Positions 29,325 through 38,022 of a stretch of DNA of 64,000 nucleotides are shown piece after piece; position 1 is the first letter of the stretch; each line of letters opens with the position of its first letter. Origin of the DNA: Lentzea nigeriaca. Its GTDB lineage: Bacteria > Actinomycetota > Actinomycetes > Mycobacteriales > Pseudonocardiaceae. The position numbers and the translations under genes were made by a program. The notes below the pieces were generated by a model. It did no database searches, was not told the DNA's origin, and saw only the letters and a program-made list of their open reading frames with translations. The stretch covers positions 248,001 to 312,000 of the forward strand of contig NZ_JAFBCX010000004.1 in the NCBI RefSeq assembly GCF_016907955.1, written 5' to 3'.

Positions 29325-29732
29325 ATGCGACTCGTGTCGCGCATTCTCCGCCCGCGCGTCGAGGCAACCGCGCACTGCGACCTGCCCTGCGGCGTCTACG
29401 ACCCGGCGCAGGCCCGCATCGAGGCCGAGTCGATCAAGGCGGTCCAGGAGAAGTACCAGGCCAACGAGGACCCGGAGTTCCGGGAGCGCGCCGTCCTGAT
29501 CAAGGAGCAGCGCAGCGAGCTCGTCAAGCACCACCTGTGGGTGCTGTGGACGGACTACTTCAAGCCGCCGCACTTCGAGAAGTACCCCGAGCTGCACGAC
29601 CTCTTCAACCGCGCCACCAAGGCCGCGGGCGCGGCGGGCACGAAGGGCTCGATGGACCCGGCCTCCAGCCAGGCTCTCCTCGACCTGATCGCGCAGATCG
29701 ACAAGATTTTCTGGGAGACCAAGCAGGGCTGA
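29325..29732 (+). CDS. sodN: nickel superoxide dismutase
   Basis: 135-residue precursor of Ni-SOD, which converts superoxide to oxygen and peroxide; the active enzyme is a hexamer of four-helix subunits. The leader MRLVSRILRPRVEATA (16 residues) precedes the nickel hook HCDLPCGVYDP, where His1, Cys2 and Cys6 of the mature chain bind Ni. Cleavage is presumably by the divergently encoded SodX. The ATG at 29325 has GGGAGGAA upstream. A strong terminator follows at 29751-29795. A partial copy of its last 39 bases is found at 30688-30726. Confidence 0.97.
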   Translation: MRLVSRILRPRVEATAHCDLPCGVYDPAQARIEAESIKAVQEKYQANEDPEFRERAVLIKEQRSELVKHHLWVLWTDYFKPPHFEKYPELHDLFNRATKAAGAAGTKGSMDPASSQALLDLIAQIDKIFWETKQG

Positions 29733-29750
29733 GTTCAGAGCCTTGTTGAC

Positions 29751-29795
29751 GACGCTGACCTGCGAAGACCTCTTTCGCAGGCCAGCGTCGTTTTT
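29751..29795 (+). terminator. sodN intrinsic terminator
   Basis: Nested stem GACGCTG...CAGCGTC (29751-29757/29783-29789) enclosing CCTGCGAA/TTCGCAGG (29759-29766/29774-29781), followed by G and five Ts. Confidence 0.88.
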
Positions 29796-29923
29796 CGTCA
29801 CTCAGGGTCGTTCGGCGGCCCCCAGCCGGAAGCTCACGCCACTCCAACGCGCCTACGGAAGCCTTGTGGGCACCGCCGAAGAGACGGCTCGGCAGAAGAT
29901 CAAGCGTGTCTCACACAGCTGCC

Positions 29924-30143
29924 AGTAGAGCGTCGCGGCTTGGTTGTGCTCCGTTGAGTCGGCACTCATCACCCAAAAACCCGGATGGTCGCGCTCTCAT
30001 GCACATCGCTGCCGAGATGGCGGTAGAGAAATGCTGACGCAAACGTTTGCTGATCATCCCAACTGCTGCCAACCGTGCAGTTGGCAGCCATGAGAGCGCG
30101 ATCTTCATGATCGAAGCGCGGCTGCCAGCTGCGACACGCTACT
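29924..30143. mobile_element. MITE-like dispersed repeat, copy 1
   Basis: About 220-bp non-coding element. Imperfect terminal inverted repeats are AGTAGAGCGTCGCGGCT (29924-29940) and, inverted, AGTAGCGTGTCGCAGCT (30127-30143), 14 of 17 matching. Inside are a second perfect inverted pair TCGCGCTCTCATG (29989-30001) / CATGAGAGCGCGA (30089-30101) and a 12-bp palindrome GCAAACGTTTGC (30039-30050). Most of it (29926-30112) recurs at 57683-57887. No transposase is encoded. Short frames on both strands run through it, but I see no sign that they are genes. Confidence 0.75.
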
Positions 30144-30232
30144 AGGCGGACGACCACGGTTGGTGGTTGAGGCTCTGCCGGGGCACCCCGGCAAGCGGGT
30201 CTCCAGCCCGAATGATTCGAGAAAACGGGCTG

Positions 30233-30613
30233 TCACAAGCCATCTGCGCCCCAACCGGTGGTCAGTACGGCGGCGAAAGCATACGCGAACGCGAAGACCC
30301 CAATGGCTGCGAAATCGAAACGAGTGCCAACGCCGGCGTTGGCGGACACGACCAGCCCGGCGATGATGATCACCCCGCTCAGGCAGCCGGTCGGCCACGC
30401 GGGGCGCAAGCCCAGCAACCGCAGAGTCAGTCCGGCCAGCACCAGGACCAGGACCAGCCCGCCACCCGCGGTGAGCATGCCGACGCCAAAGCACTCCATC
30501 CCGCCACTCGGGCACAGCACCTTCGCGGTGGACGGCCTGGCCAGCAGGTAGTAGCCCCATCCGAAGACGGCGCCCACCAGCGCGCCGATCACCATGCTTC
30601 GCAGTACCCCCAT
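30233..30613 (-). CDS. small hydrophobic membrane protein
   Basis: 126-residue predicted integral membrane protein with four hydrophobic segments (VIGALVGAVFGWGYYLL, GMLTAGGGLVLVLVLAGLTL, CLSGVIIIAGLVVSA and AAIGVFAFAYAFAAVLTTG). No family is recognised. ATG 30613 starts MGVLRSM; no strong Shine-Dalgarno is seen. It lies alone between the MITE-like repeat and the sodN remnant, in accessory DNA. The consistent membrane topology supports a real gene, but its role is unknown. Confidence 0.6.
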   Translation of the reverse strand: MGVLRSMVIGALVGAVFGWGYYLLARPSTAKVLCPSGGMECFGVGMLTAGGGLVLVLVLAGLTLRLLGLRPAWPTGCLSGVIIIAGLVVSANAGVGTRFDFAAIGVFAFAYAFAAVLTTGWGADGL

Positions 30614-30687
30614 GGCGATGATCGTGCGTCATGGGGCAGGTCGTGTCGTGCGTGGAACTACTCAACGAACGAGGCTGCACCGGACAA

Positions 30688-30726
30688 ATCGACAAGATTT
30701 TCGAGGAGACCGAGCAGGGCTGAGTT
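30688..30726 (+). pseudogene. remnant of a second sodN 3' end
   Basis: 39 bases match the end of sodN (29697-29735) at 36 positions, including the stop codon, and would encode IDKIFEETEQG* against IDKIFWETKQG* in sodN. No sodN sequence precedes it. A terminator-like hairpin follows at 30735-30769. It reads as what is left of a duplicated or rearranged sodN. Confidence 0.7.
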
Positions 30727-30734
30727 TCCCTTTG

Positions 30735-30769
30735 AACGGCGCCGCATCCCGTTGGGAAGCGGCGCCGTT
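30735..30769 (+). terminator. terminator-like hairpin after the sodN remnant
   Basis: AACGGCGCCGC (30735-30745) and GCGGCGCCGTT (30759-30769) form a perfect 11-bp stem around a 13-base loop; no T-tract. Confidence 0.6.
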
Positions 30770-30834
30770 GTGCGTTCTCCGGGTAACCCTCGGCTCGCGG
30801 TGTGCGATGTGACCAGATGCACACGCTGTGAGGG

Positions 30835-33219
30835 GTGGATTTCCGGGTGACTGAGTCATGGGACTTCTTCGTGTCCTACACCGAAGCCGACCTCGCATGG
30901 GCCGAGTGGATCGCCTGGGAACTCAAGGAGCAGGGTTACCGAGTGCTCCTGCCGGAGTGGGACATGGTGCCCGGCACCAACTGGGTCGACGTGATGCATC
31001 GCGGGGTCCAGCACTCCGAACGCATGATCGCCGTGCTGTCCGCCGCCTACCGGGAGTCCGTCTACGGCAGGCCCGAGTGGCAGGCCGCGTGGCGGGATGA
31101 TCCGACTGGCGGGAGCCGGAAGCTGATCCCGCTGCGGGTGGAGGACTGCGAGCCACCCGGTCTGCTCGCACCGATCGTCTCGGCAGATCTGTTCGGACTG
31201 GATGAGAGCGCCACGCGCCGCCAGCTGCTGCGTGCGGTTCAGGGAGCGGTGAAGGGGCAGCTGACGCCTGAAGAACCTCCTGGACTTCCCACCCCTCGGG
31301 TGAAGCCGGCCTTTCCCGGTGCATTGCCCGCTGTGTGGAACGTGCCGCCGCGAAACCCGAACTTCACCGGCAGGGTCGAGTCGCTCGACCGGTTGGCCGA
31401 GGCACTGCGCACGGGCTCGACGGTCTCGGTGCACTCGTTGCACGGCATGGGCGGTGTGGGGAAGACGCAGATCGTCGTCGAGTACGCCTGGCGCTTCGCG
31501 AGCCAGTTCGACGTGGTCTGGTGGATTCCCGCCGAACAACCAACGTTGATCCAGGACCACCTGGCGGAGCTCGGCGTCGCACTCGGCCTCGACGCCGATC
31601 CGCCCACCGTCGCCCAGGTCCTCGGTGAGCTGCGGAGCAGGCAGCGCTGGCTGCTGGTGTTCGACAACGCGGAAGACCCCGCGGTGCTGCACCCCTACCT
31701 GCCCTCCGGACAGGGCAGCGTTCTGATCACCACCCGCTGCGCCGGATTCACCGCGCTGGGAAAGGTTTTGGACGTCGACGTCCTGAGCCGTGCGGAAAGC
31801 GTCGCGTTGCTGCGGCGTCGCGTGTCGTCGGCCACCGAGCAACAGGCAAACGACCTCGCCGACGTCATGGGCGATCTGCCGCTGGCCATCGAGCAGGCGT
31901 CGGCCTACCTGGAGACCACCGGACTCCCGTTGGACGAGTACCTGGCGCTCTTCGCGACCAGATCGGTGGACCTCATCAGCCGCGGGCAGGTTCTCGGCCG
32001 GACGGAGACCCTGTCGACGCTGTGGGACATGTCGCTGGCCGAGCTGGCGGCGCGAAGTCCCGCCGCCGCCGAACTCCTCGATCTACTCGCCTGGATGGCA
32101 CCCGAACCGGTCCCCCTCGACCTGTTCGTCGACCATCCCGACCGGCTTCCCGCCGCGCTGGCCGACGCGGCACGTGATTCGATCAGGTGGACGGACACCG
32201 TCGGAGCACTGGTCAGGTTGTCCTTGGCGCGACGGACCGCAACCGAGGTGACGATCATCCATCGCCTGCTGCGGGAGTCGCTGCGTGCGCACCACCTCGG
32301 CGCCTCCGATGCGCAGCCGAAGGTCTCGACGATCCGGCGGCTCCTCAGGCACGACCTGCCCGAGGCCATCATCGGCGAACCCGCAGGCTGGCCACGATGG
32401 CGTTCTCTGCTCCCACACGTCCTCGCGGTCACGGAATCCCAGGCAGGGCCCGTTGACGTGCTCAGCGGATGGCTGCTCGACCGCGCCGCCACCTATCTGC
32501 ACTTCACTTCCCGCGTCGACGACGCCATTCCCCTGTTCGAACGAGCCGTCGCGATCCGGACGGAGATCCACGGCTCCGGCAACCGCTGGGTCGCGGACAG
32601 CCTAAACAATCTCGGGCGCGCGCTCATCGACCAAGGACGAGTCGCCGAGGCCGCCTTGCTGCTCGAACGCGCCGTTTCCCTGTATGAAGCCGTCTACGAG
32701 CCCGGTCGCTCCGGACTCGGCCACGGCCTCGCGAACCTGAGCATGGCTTACCACTTCTTTGACCGGTCCGCGGAGGCACTTCCCCTGCTGGAACGCTCTG
32801 TCACCATTCTCACGATCAGTCTCGGCTCCAGCCATCCCACGGTCGCCACCGGTCTGACGAACCTCGGTGTGGTCCTCAGAAGGTTGGGCCGGCCCCAGGA
32901 GGCGATGCACCGCTTCGCAAGCGCTTTGGCCATCTTCAACGCCACCCACGGACCCGATCACATCGAGAGCGTGTCGATCTACTGCAACATCGGTGATCTC
33001 CTCTCCGAATCCGGCCGGGGAGAAGAAGGCAAAGACGCGATCTTGCGGGGACTGGCCATCGCCGAGTCCGTCCTCGGACCCGACCACCCCGTCGTCGCCA
33101 ACTGCTTGATGAGTCTCTCTGAGGTTCTCGAGCGGATGGGCCATGTCGATGACGCCCAGGAAGCCGGGGAAAGAGCGCGCAAGATCCTCGAAAAGTACAG
33201 AAAAGGTGCCGCTCCCTGA
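30835..33219 (+). CDS. TIR-NB-ARC-TPR STAND protein
   Basis: 794 residues. An N-terminal TIR domain (about 8-140: [26 protein letters not shown], and Glu81 in YGRPEWQ at the NADase catalytic position) is followed by an NB-ARC ATPase (about 165-450: Walker [10 protein letters not shown] ending Lys210-Thr211, Walker B RWLLVFDN, sensor LITTRC, GLPL-like [11 protein letters not shown]). About 490-790 are tetratricopeptide repeats ([38 protein letters not shown]). The architecture is that of TPR-sensing STAND ATPases whose TIR effector depletes NAD+ during phage infection; that role is inferred. The start may be GTG 30835 or GTG 30847. It lies in accessory DNA beside the repeat and sodN remnant. 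Confidence 0.87.
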   Translation: MDFRVTESWDFFVSYTEADLAWAEWIAWELKEQGYRVLLPEWDMVPGTNWVDVMHRGVQHSERMIAVLSAAYRESVYGRPEWQAAWRDDPTGGSRKLIPLRVEDCEPPGLLAPIVSADLFGLDESATRRQLLRAVQGAVKGQLTPEEPPGLPTPRVKPAFPGALPAVWNVPPRNPNFTGRVESLDRLAEALRTGSTVSVHSLHGMGGVGKTQIVVEYAWRFASQFDVVWWIPAEQPTLIQDHLAELGVALGLDADPPTVAQVLGELRSRQRWLLVFDNAEDPAVLHPYLPSGQGSVLITTRCAGFTALGKVLDVDVLSRAESVALLRRRVSSATEQQANDLADVMGDLPLAIEQASAYLETTGLPLDEYLALFATRSVDLISRGQVLGRTETLSTLWDMSLAELAARSPAAAELLDLLAWMAPEPVPLDLFVDHPDRLPAALADAARDSIRWTDTVGALVRLSLARRTATEVTIIHRLLRESLRAHHLGASDAQPKVSTIRRLLRHDLPEAIIGEPAGWPRWRSLLPHVLAVTESQAGPVDVLSGWLLDRAATYLHFTSRVDDAIPLFERAVAIRTEIHGSGNRWVADSLNNLGRALIDQGRVAEAALLLERAVSLYEAVYEPGRSGLGHGLANLSMAYHFFDRSAEALPLLERSVTILTISLGSSHPTVATGLTNLGVVLRRLGRPQEAMHRFASALAIFNATHGPDHIESVSIYCNIGDLLSESGRGEEGKDAILRGLAIAESVLGPDHPVVANCLMSLSEVLERMGHVDDAQEAGERARKILEKYRKGAAP

Positions 33220-33238
33220 ACCAGGAAACGGCACCTTT
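33202..33238. terminator. bidirectional terminator
   Basis: AAAGGTGCCG (33202-33211) pairs with CGGCACCTTT (33229-33238); the STAND gene stop lies in the loop. It serves both convergent genes. Confidence 0.75.
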
Positions 33239-33255
33239 CGCAGGTGAATCAAGAA

Positions 33256-35913
33256 CTACGCGGCGTTCGCCACCTTGCCGATCACCTCGAAATCGGTGCC
33301 AGTGGGCGAAAGCCCCTCGAACTTCAGCTTGACCTGCTCCTCCCCCTCAACCTCGGTGTCGGCCACGGTCGGCACGTCGACGTCCAGCGACGTCTGCCCG
33401 GCCGGAATGAACACCCACACCTGAAGCCCGGTGGACGACAACGGCCGAGACGGCGACGGCTCCTCGCCGGAGTTCTCGCGGAACCACTGCGCGTCAACGT
33501 CCGTTGTGGACAGTTCCGAAGCACCAGGCGCCACCGGCAGCCCCACGAGGACGAAGCTCGAATCCGCGGCCTCCGACAGGGTCAGCTTCCAGCGCAACGT
33601 CCCGCCCTCGACGACGCTCTCCGCGACCGGCGTGACCGAGAGCTTCGGGATCGGGTCGTCGTTGCGCACCAGCAGGCCGCCGAACGCGGCGCCCACCACG
33701 GCGTTGCCGATGGCCGTGACGCCGATGGGATAGCGGGTGTCGGCGCTCCACCTCGTGTTGGCGGTGTAGGTGATCGGGACCTCGACGCGGTGCTCACCCG
33801 GCTTGAGCGTCACGAGCTTGGTGACCGGGGTGTTGGTCTTCGTGTCGTTGTAGAAGAGCCGGACCACGCGGGTGCCGTTGCCGGTGGCGGTGACGGCCAC
33901 GTTGTGGGTCACGGTGCCCGAGTCGCCCTCGTCCACCGAGATCACGGTGGCGTCGACGCGGCCCAGACGGGTGGGCACGACCGGGGGCAGGCCCTTGTTC
34001 CAGCCGTGGGCGTCGATGAGCAGTGCCTCGCCGCCGGCCGACTCGGGAACCAGTTCCAGCGATGTCGCGTGGCCGAGGCCGGTGGGCAACGGGACGCGGA
34101 CTTCCTGTGCCCACAACGCACTCAGGCGGGTCGTGCCGGGCAGGCCCGTCACCGACACCGTGCCCAGGGAGTGCTTCTGTCCACTTTGGTCCGTCACGGA
34201 GACGCCGAAGCGGGTGGCCGGGGTGTTGGCCGGGACCGCCAGGCGCAGTGCGAGTTCCTTCGATCCGTGCAGCGACACGGGCTTGGCCGGGATGATCACG
34301 CCTGCCTGGCCGGCGGCCGTCCACTTGAGAGCGACCGACTCGCGCTCCGGCTGGGTCGTGGCGTAGCGGAAGCGGACCAGGTGCGGCGAGCGGGAGCCGC
34401 ACGAAGCAGCGGCGTCGGTCGTCACCTGGGCGCACACCCTCGCGCTGCCGGAAGCCTGGGTGTCGGGCGAAGGCACGACGAACGGCTTGCGGTGGCCGCC
34501 GACCGCGTGCGAGAGGACGCGGGCCGGGTCGGCCGACGGGGCGCGGACGCCGGAGCCGTCGAGCAGCGGGAGCACCGACTCGTCGCGGGAGAGGAACAGA
34601 CGGGCCGACGCCGCGATGTAGGTGGCGCCTGCCGCCTGCTGCTGGCCCGCGGTGAGGCGGGTGGCGGTTCCCGGGGCGCACACCGGGTCCGGCTGCTGGC
34701 CCGGCGAGAAGTCGTCGAACGCCGGCGCCTCGGCCTGGCCGGGGGTCCACTCGCTGTTGAAGAAGTTGTGGTTCGCGCCGACCACGTACAGCGCGCTGTG
34801 CAACGCCGCGCCGCGGCTGATACCGCGGGTCTGGTCCACGAACATCTGGCCCTGCAGGTCGGACACGTCGCCGTCGCAGCCGGGCAGGAACGTCACGGAC
34901 GGCACGTCGGGCTGCGGGTTGTGGCCGAAGATCGTCGGACCGATCAGCACGGTGCCGCGGATGTTCCAGCGCACCGGGCCGGTGAAGCCCGTGTCGCCCG
35001 GCGGCGTGTTCAGGCTGTCGGTCGCGGCCCGGTTCACGCCCTCGCCACCACGCGAGTGGCCCACCAGCATCACCTTCGACAGGTCAGCGGGCGGCGCGTC
35101 CTTCACCGCGGCAGGCGCGGACGTGCGTCCGTAGCCAACCCAGTCCGCCCACTTCGCCAGGTGGTGGCGGACCAGCGACGAACGTCCCTGCGCTCCCGCG
35201 TCGACGGTGTTCGCGTCCTGGGCGTTGATGCCGTTGGCCGAAATCGACACCGTCACGTACCCCTGAGACGCCAGCAGTTCCTGCGCCTTGAGGTAACCGC
35301 GGTGGCTCGGCACGGCCTTCAGGCCCGCCGGGCACGGCCAGTTGCCGGTGAACTGGTTCGGGTTCGCCGGGTTGTAGCAGGTGAAGTGACGCCCGTGCAG
35401 GAAAAGTGCGAGCGGCCGCTTGCCGGGCGCACCTTTCGGCGCCACGACGACGGCCTCCATCTCGATCGGCTGCGGGTACTCGGGCAGCTTGATCGAGTCG
35501 AGCGAGTACTCGCCCTTGGTCGTCGCGAACGGTCCCGGCTTGCCGGGGTCCACGGCGGCCTCCGGCCACAGCGCGGGCAGCCGCGGCACGGCCAGGCTCG
35601 CCGGTGCGGGCGGCGTCACGTCCAGCCGCTTCCCCGCCGAGCGCACCTGCAGCGCGCCGGGGTTCTTCAGCGGGGCCGTGAGGGTGAACGTGCGCAGGTC
35701 GGACGACTCCCTGGCCGTGCCGAGAAGCTGGTCCCCCTCCCAGAACTCGACACCCGCGTCCGACAACGGCATCGGCGTGGAAGCGGTCCACCGGATGACG
35801 TCACCGGCCACCGCCCAGCCCGGTGACGGTGGTTCCGGCGCGGCGGCGGCCGGCAGCGCGGGTATGACCGCGACCAGCACAGCGGGTATCAGAAGTGCGA
35901 CTGTTCGGCGCAT
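33256..35913 (-). CDS. large secreted alpha/beta hydrolase with C-terminal Calx-beta-like repeats
   Basis: 885-residue exported protein. The Sec signal peptide (MRRTVALLIPAVLVAVIPAL, cleavage near PAAAA) is followed by an N-terminal beta region. A hydrolase domain has HGRHFTCY near residue 173 (oxyanion region) and the nucleophile elbow GHSRGG with Ser287. The C-terminal 260 residues hold at least two Calx-beta-like modules (ISVDEGDSGTVTHNVAVTAT and SVVEGGTLRWKLTLSEA, then DTEVEGEEQVKLKFEG). Substrate is unknown; ester, polysaccharide ester or polymer hydrolysis outside the cell is plausible. ATG 35913 has GAGGGGG upstream. It converges on the STAND gene across a shared terminator. Confidence 0.85.
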   Translation of the reverse strand: MRRTVALLIPAVLVAVIPALPAAAAPEPPSPGWAVAGDVIRWTASTPMPLSDAGVEFWEGDQLLGTARESSDLRTFTLTAPLKNPGALQVRSAGKRLDVTPPAPASLAVPRLPALWPEAAVDPGKPGPFATTKGEYSLDSIKLPEYPQPIEMEAVVVAPKGAPGKRPLALFLHGRHFTCYNPANPNQFTGNWPCPAGLKAVPSHRGYLKAQELLASQGYVTVSISANGINAQDANTVDAGAQGRSSLVRHHLAKWADWVGYGRTSAPAAVKDAPPADLSKVMLVGHSRGGEGVNRAATDSLNTPPGDTGFTGPVRWNIRGTVLIGPTIFGHNPQPDVPSVTFLPGCDGDVSDLQGQMFVDQTRGISRGAALHSALYVVGANHNFFNSEWTPGQAEAPAFDDFSPGQQPDPVCAPGTATRLTAGQQQAAGATYIAASARLFLSRDESVLPLLDGSGVRAPSADPARVLSHAVGGHRKPFVVPSPDTQASGSARVCAQVTTDAAASCGSRSPHLVRFRYATTQPERESVALKWTAAGQAGVIIPAKPVSLHGSKELALRLAVPANTPATRFGVSVTDQSGQKHSLGTVSVTGLPGTTRLSALWAQEVRVPLPTGLGHATSLELVPESAGGEALLIDAHGWNKGLPPVVPTRLGRVDATVISVDEGDSGTVTHNVAVTATGNGTRVVRLFYNDTKTNTPVTKLVTLKPGEHRVEVPITYTANTRWSADTRYPIGVTAIGNAVVGAAFGGLLVRNDDPIPKLSVTPVAESVVEGGTLRWKLTLSEAADSSFVLVGLPVAPGASELSTTDVDAQWFRENSGEEPSPSRPLSSTGLQVWVFIPAGQTSLDVDVPTVADTEVEGEEQVKLKFEGLSPTGTDFEVIGKVANAA

Positions 35914-36081
35914 GAGTGGCCCCCTCGAAAAGGAATACCACTCAGTTCTAGCGACGCCGCACTGCACGCGGCACACCGTTGTGCCGTGAATACGCCAATT
36001 AAAACGACAACCAGACGTCGGTATTACGCCATTCAGCCCAAAGGCGGGTGATTTCCCTCAGCAATCCGAAAAGGCGAAATG

Positions 36082-36243
36082 TCAGCGGCCCCCAGGGTCG
36101 GCGTCTCGCTCGTTCTGGCGCAGCTTGTTCCACGTCGAGGTGAGCTCAGCTCTGATGCGCGCGACGCGAACCCCGAAGGCCTCGCGGATCTCCTGGGCAT
36201 CTACCTCGTCAGGGGCGCCGTGGTCGGGGTGCTCGGCGGTCAT
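36082..36243 (-). CDS. possible small hypothetical protein
   Basis: A 53-codon frame starting MTAEHPDHGAPDEVDAQEIR that gives a charged, helix-prone sequence ending NKLRQNERDADPGGR. A longer version could start at 36294. The Shine-Dalgarno is poor (GAGG 14 bases upstream). It is divergent from the phosphatase gene. No family is recognised; reality is uncertain. Confidence 0.4.
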   Translation of the reverse strand: MTAEHPDHGAPDEVDAQEIREAFGVRVARIRAELTSTWNKLRQNERDADPGGR

Positions 36244-36311
36244 GGCGAGCGGGGTACCTCGTAAGGGCACTCCCCCAAACGTGTCGCCGGTCACTCCTTA
36301 GGATCGAACAG

Positions 36312-36908
36312 GTGAGCACCCACCTCTACCTGCTGCGGCACGGCCAGACCGAGTGGTCCGAGACCGGCAGGCACACGGGACGCACTGACATCGAGCTGAC
36401 GCCGGAAGGTGAGCAGCAGGCACGCCGGGCGGGCGCCACGCTCGCGCGGCTGCGGGGCACGGACCAGGCTCCCGCGCTCGTGCTGACGAGCCCGCGGCAA
36501 CGCGCGACCAGAACGGCGGAGCTCGCCGGTCTCGAGATCACCGCGATGACCGAGGACCTCGCCGAGTGGGACTACGGCGACTACGAGGGCATCACCACGC
36601 CGCAGATCCGCGAGCGCGTGCCGGGCTGGACGGTGTGGACGCACCCGATGCCGAACGGCGAGACGCACGCGGAGGTGCAGGAGCGGGCCCGCACCGTGCT
36701 CGCCGAAGTGCGCAAGATCCTTCCCGGCGGCGACGTGGTGCTCGTCGGGCACGGACACTTCAGCCGCGTGCTGATCGCCGCGTGGCTGGGACTGGCGCCC
36801 GACCAGGGTGTCCACTTCGGACTGGACCCGGCCGGCACCTGCCAGCTGGGCGACGAGCGGGGCGACCCGCAGGTGCGCCGGCTCAACGTGCCGGCCTGGG
36901 AGGTGTGA
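36312..36908 (+). CDS. histidine phosphatase family protein (phosphoglycerate mutase-like)
   Basis: 198-residue member of the histidine phosphatase superfamily. LYLLRHGQTEW carries the RHG motif with the phosphohistidine at His10; a second catalytic His is in VVLVGHGHFSRVL. ELTPEGEQQARRAG and SPRQRATRTAEL are typical of the branch acting as small-molecule phosphatases rather than glycolytic mutases. The GTG start at 36312 has AGGA upstream. Its stop overlaps the next gene's start as TGATG, so the two are co-translated. The substrate is not predictable. Confidence 0.9.
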   Translation: MSTHLYLLRHGQTEWSETGRHTGRTDIELTPEGEQQARRAGATLARLRGTDQAPALVLTSPRQRATRTAELAGLEITAMTEDLAEWDYGDYEGITTPQIRERVPGWTVWTHPMPNGETHAEVQERARTVLAEVRKILPGGDVVLVGHGHFSRVLIAAWLGLAPDQGVHFGLDPAGTCQLGDERGDPQVRRLNVPAWEV

Positions 36909-37381
36909 TGATCCGGCGGGTGGAACCGCGCGACGTCGACGCGGTCGTAAAGCTCGTGCACGAACTGGCGCTGTACGAACGTGCGCCGGAACAGTGCCAC
37001 CTCACCGCTGAGCAGTTGCACACCGCGTTGTTCGGCGACCGACCAGCCCTGTTCGGCCATGTGGCCGAAGTGGACGGTCAGGTCGTCGGAATGGCGTTGT
37101 GGTTCCTCAACTTCTCGACGTGGGACGGCGTGCACGGCATCTACCTCGAGGACCTCTACGTCACGCCGGAGCAACGCGGCAACGGGCTGGGCAAGAAACT
37201 CCTGGAAACACTCGCACAGGAGTGCGTCGCCAAGGGTTACACGCGCCTGCAGTGGTCGGTGCTCAACTGGAACGAGCCGAGCATCAGGTTCTACGAGTCG
37301 TTGGGCGCCGTCCCAATGGACGAGTGGACAGTGATGCGAGTGGCCGAAGAAGCGCTGCAAAAGCTCGGTTCTTCACTCTGA
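36908..37381 (+). CDS. GNAT acetyltransferase, diamine/thialysine N-acetyltransferase-like
   Basis: 157-residue single-domain GNAT of the spermidine/spermine N1-acetyltransferase (SSAT) branch. MIRRVEPRDVDAVVKLVHELALYE, YLEDLYVTPEQRGNGLGKKLLE (acetyl-CoA motif), QWSVLNWNEPSIRFYESLGA and DEWTVMRV follow the family pattern closely. Likely substrates are primary amines such as polyamines or lysine analogues. Translation is coupled to the upstream phosphatase through TGATG, but no functional link is obvious. Confidence 0.88.
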   Translation: MIRRVEPRDVDAVVKLVHELALYERAPEQCHLTAEQLHTALFGDRPALFGHVAEVDGQVVGMALWFLNFSTWDGVHGIYLEDLYVTPEQRGNGLGKKLLETLAQECVAKGYTRLQWSVLNWNEPSIRFYESLGAVPMDEWTVMRVAEEALQKLGSSL

Positions 37382-37505
37382 AGATCGACGGAAGGTCTCG
37401 AAAAGCTCACGAAACGGGTATTCCACACAGGACGAGTGCACGGTCCTGGCAGCGTCCCCGCTCGCCGATCCCCCGGCACAAGTAAGCGTGGAAAGAAGGA
37501 AGACC

Positions 37506-37886
37506 GTGTACGAAGACTCGGGCAGCAGCACCGGATCCCTGATCTTCAGCCTTGTTTTCGCCGTGATCGTCATCGCCGGCATGTGGGCGACGTTCAGCAA
37601 GGCGGGCAAGCCGGGCTGGGCGGCCATCATCCCGATCTACAACCTCTACGTGCTGCTGAAGGTCGCGGGACGCCCCGGCTGGTGGCTGATCCTCTTCATC
37701 ATCCCGTTCGTCAACTTCATCATGTCGATCATCGTCGCGATCGACGTCGCGAAGTCGTTCGGCAAGGGCGGCGGGTTCGGGTTCTTCCTGCTGGCGCTGC
37801 TCCCGTTCATCGGCTACCCGGTGCTCGGCTTCGGCAGCGCGCAGTACCGCGGCCCGGCCGCCGGTGGCCAGGCCTACCAGGGCTGA
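37506..37886 (+). CDS. DUF5684-type small membrane protein
   Basis: 126-residue membrane protein with four hydrophobic segments: LIFSLVFAVIVIAGMWATF, then the conserved FSKAGKPGWAAIIPIYNLYVLLKVAGRPGWW, LILFIIPFVNFIMSIIVAI and GFFLLALLPFIGYPVLGFG. The KAGKPGWAAIIPIYN stretch is the hallmark of the family, often found near signal peptidases; no function is established. GTG 37506 is preferred because GAAGGAAG lies a few bases upstream; an earlier in-frame GTG at 37488 overlaps that site. A hairpin terminator follows. Confidence 0.82.
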   Translation: MYEDSGSSTGSLIFSLVFAVIVIAGMWATFSKAGKPGWAAIIPIYNLYVLLKVAGRPGWWLILFIIPFVNFIMSIIVAIDVAKSFGKGGGFGFFLLALLPFIGYPVLGFGSAQYRGPAAGGQAYQG

Positions 37887-37901
37887 GCCGCACGCCAGGA
37901 G

Positions 37902-37930
37902 AGGCCGGGTCTGTACTTCGGGCCCGGCCT
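37902..37930 (+). terminator. terminator hairpin
   Basis: AGGCCGGG (37902-37909) pairs with CCCGGCCT (37923-37930), loop of 13 bases, just after the DUF5684-type gene. Confidence 0.6.
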
Positions 37931-38022
37931 TCACTATGGTCGGGAATGAAACCGTTTTCAGAACGCTTCAGACGCCGAGCAGCCGCCGCCCTCGACGCAG
38001 GACGAGGAAGGACCTCTCAACG

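Noticed and set aside
29918-30128. GCTGCCAG on both sides of repeat copy 1 as a target-site duplication.
   Set aside because: The right copy lies inside the proposed terminal repeat rather than outside it, so it cannot be a simple duplication.
29736-30232. A tRNA or complete insertion sequence downstream of sodN.
   Set aside because: No cloverleaf with a T-loop and CCA stem is found and no transposase frame exists; the only structure is the short repeat.
33244-35826. An 860-codon open frame antisense to the large secreted hydrolase, and a similar 1077-codon frame (60340-63573) antisense to secA.
   Set aside because: They mirror GC-rich codon use of real genes on the other strand, give Arg/Val/Leu-rich sequence without domains, and the opposite frames are well-recognised families.
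36079-36264. Plus-strand small frame opposite the possible 53-residue protein.
   Set aside because: No ribosome site and no protein-like features; the minus-strand reading is the better, though still weak, candidate.
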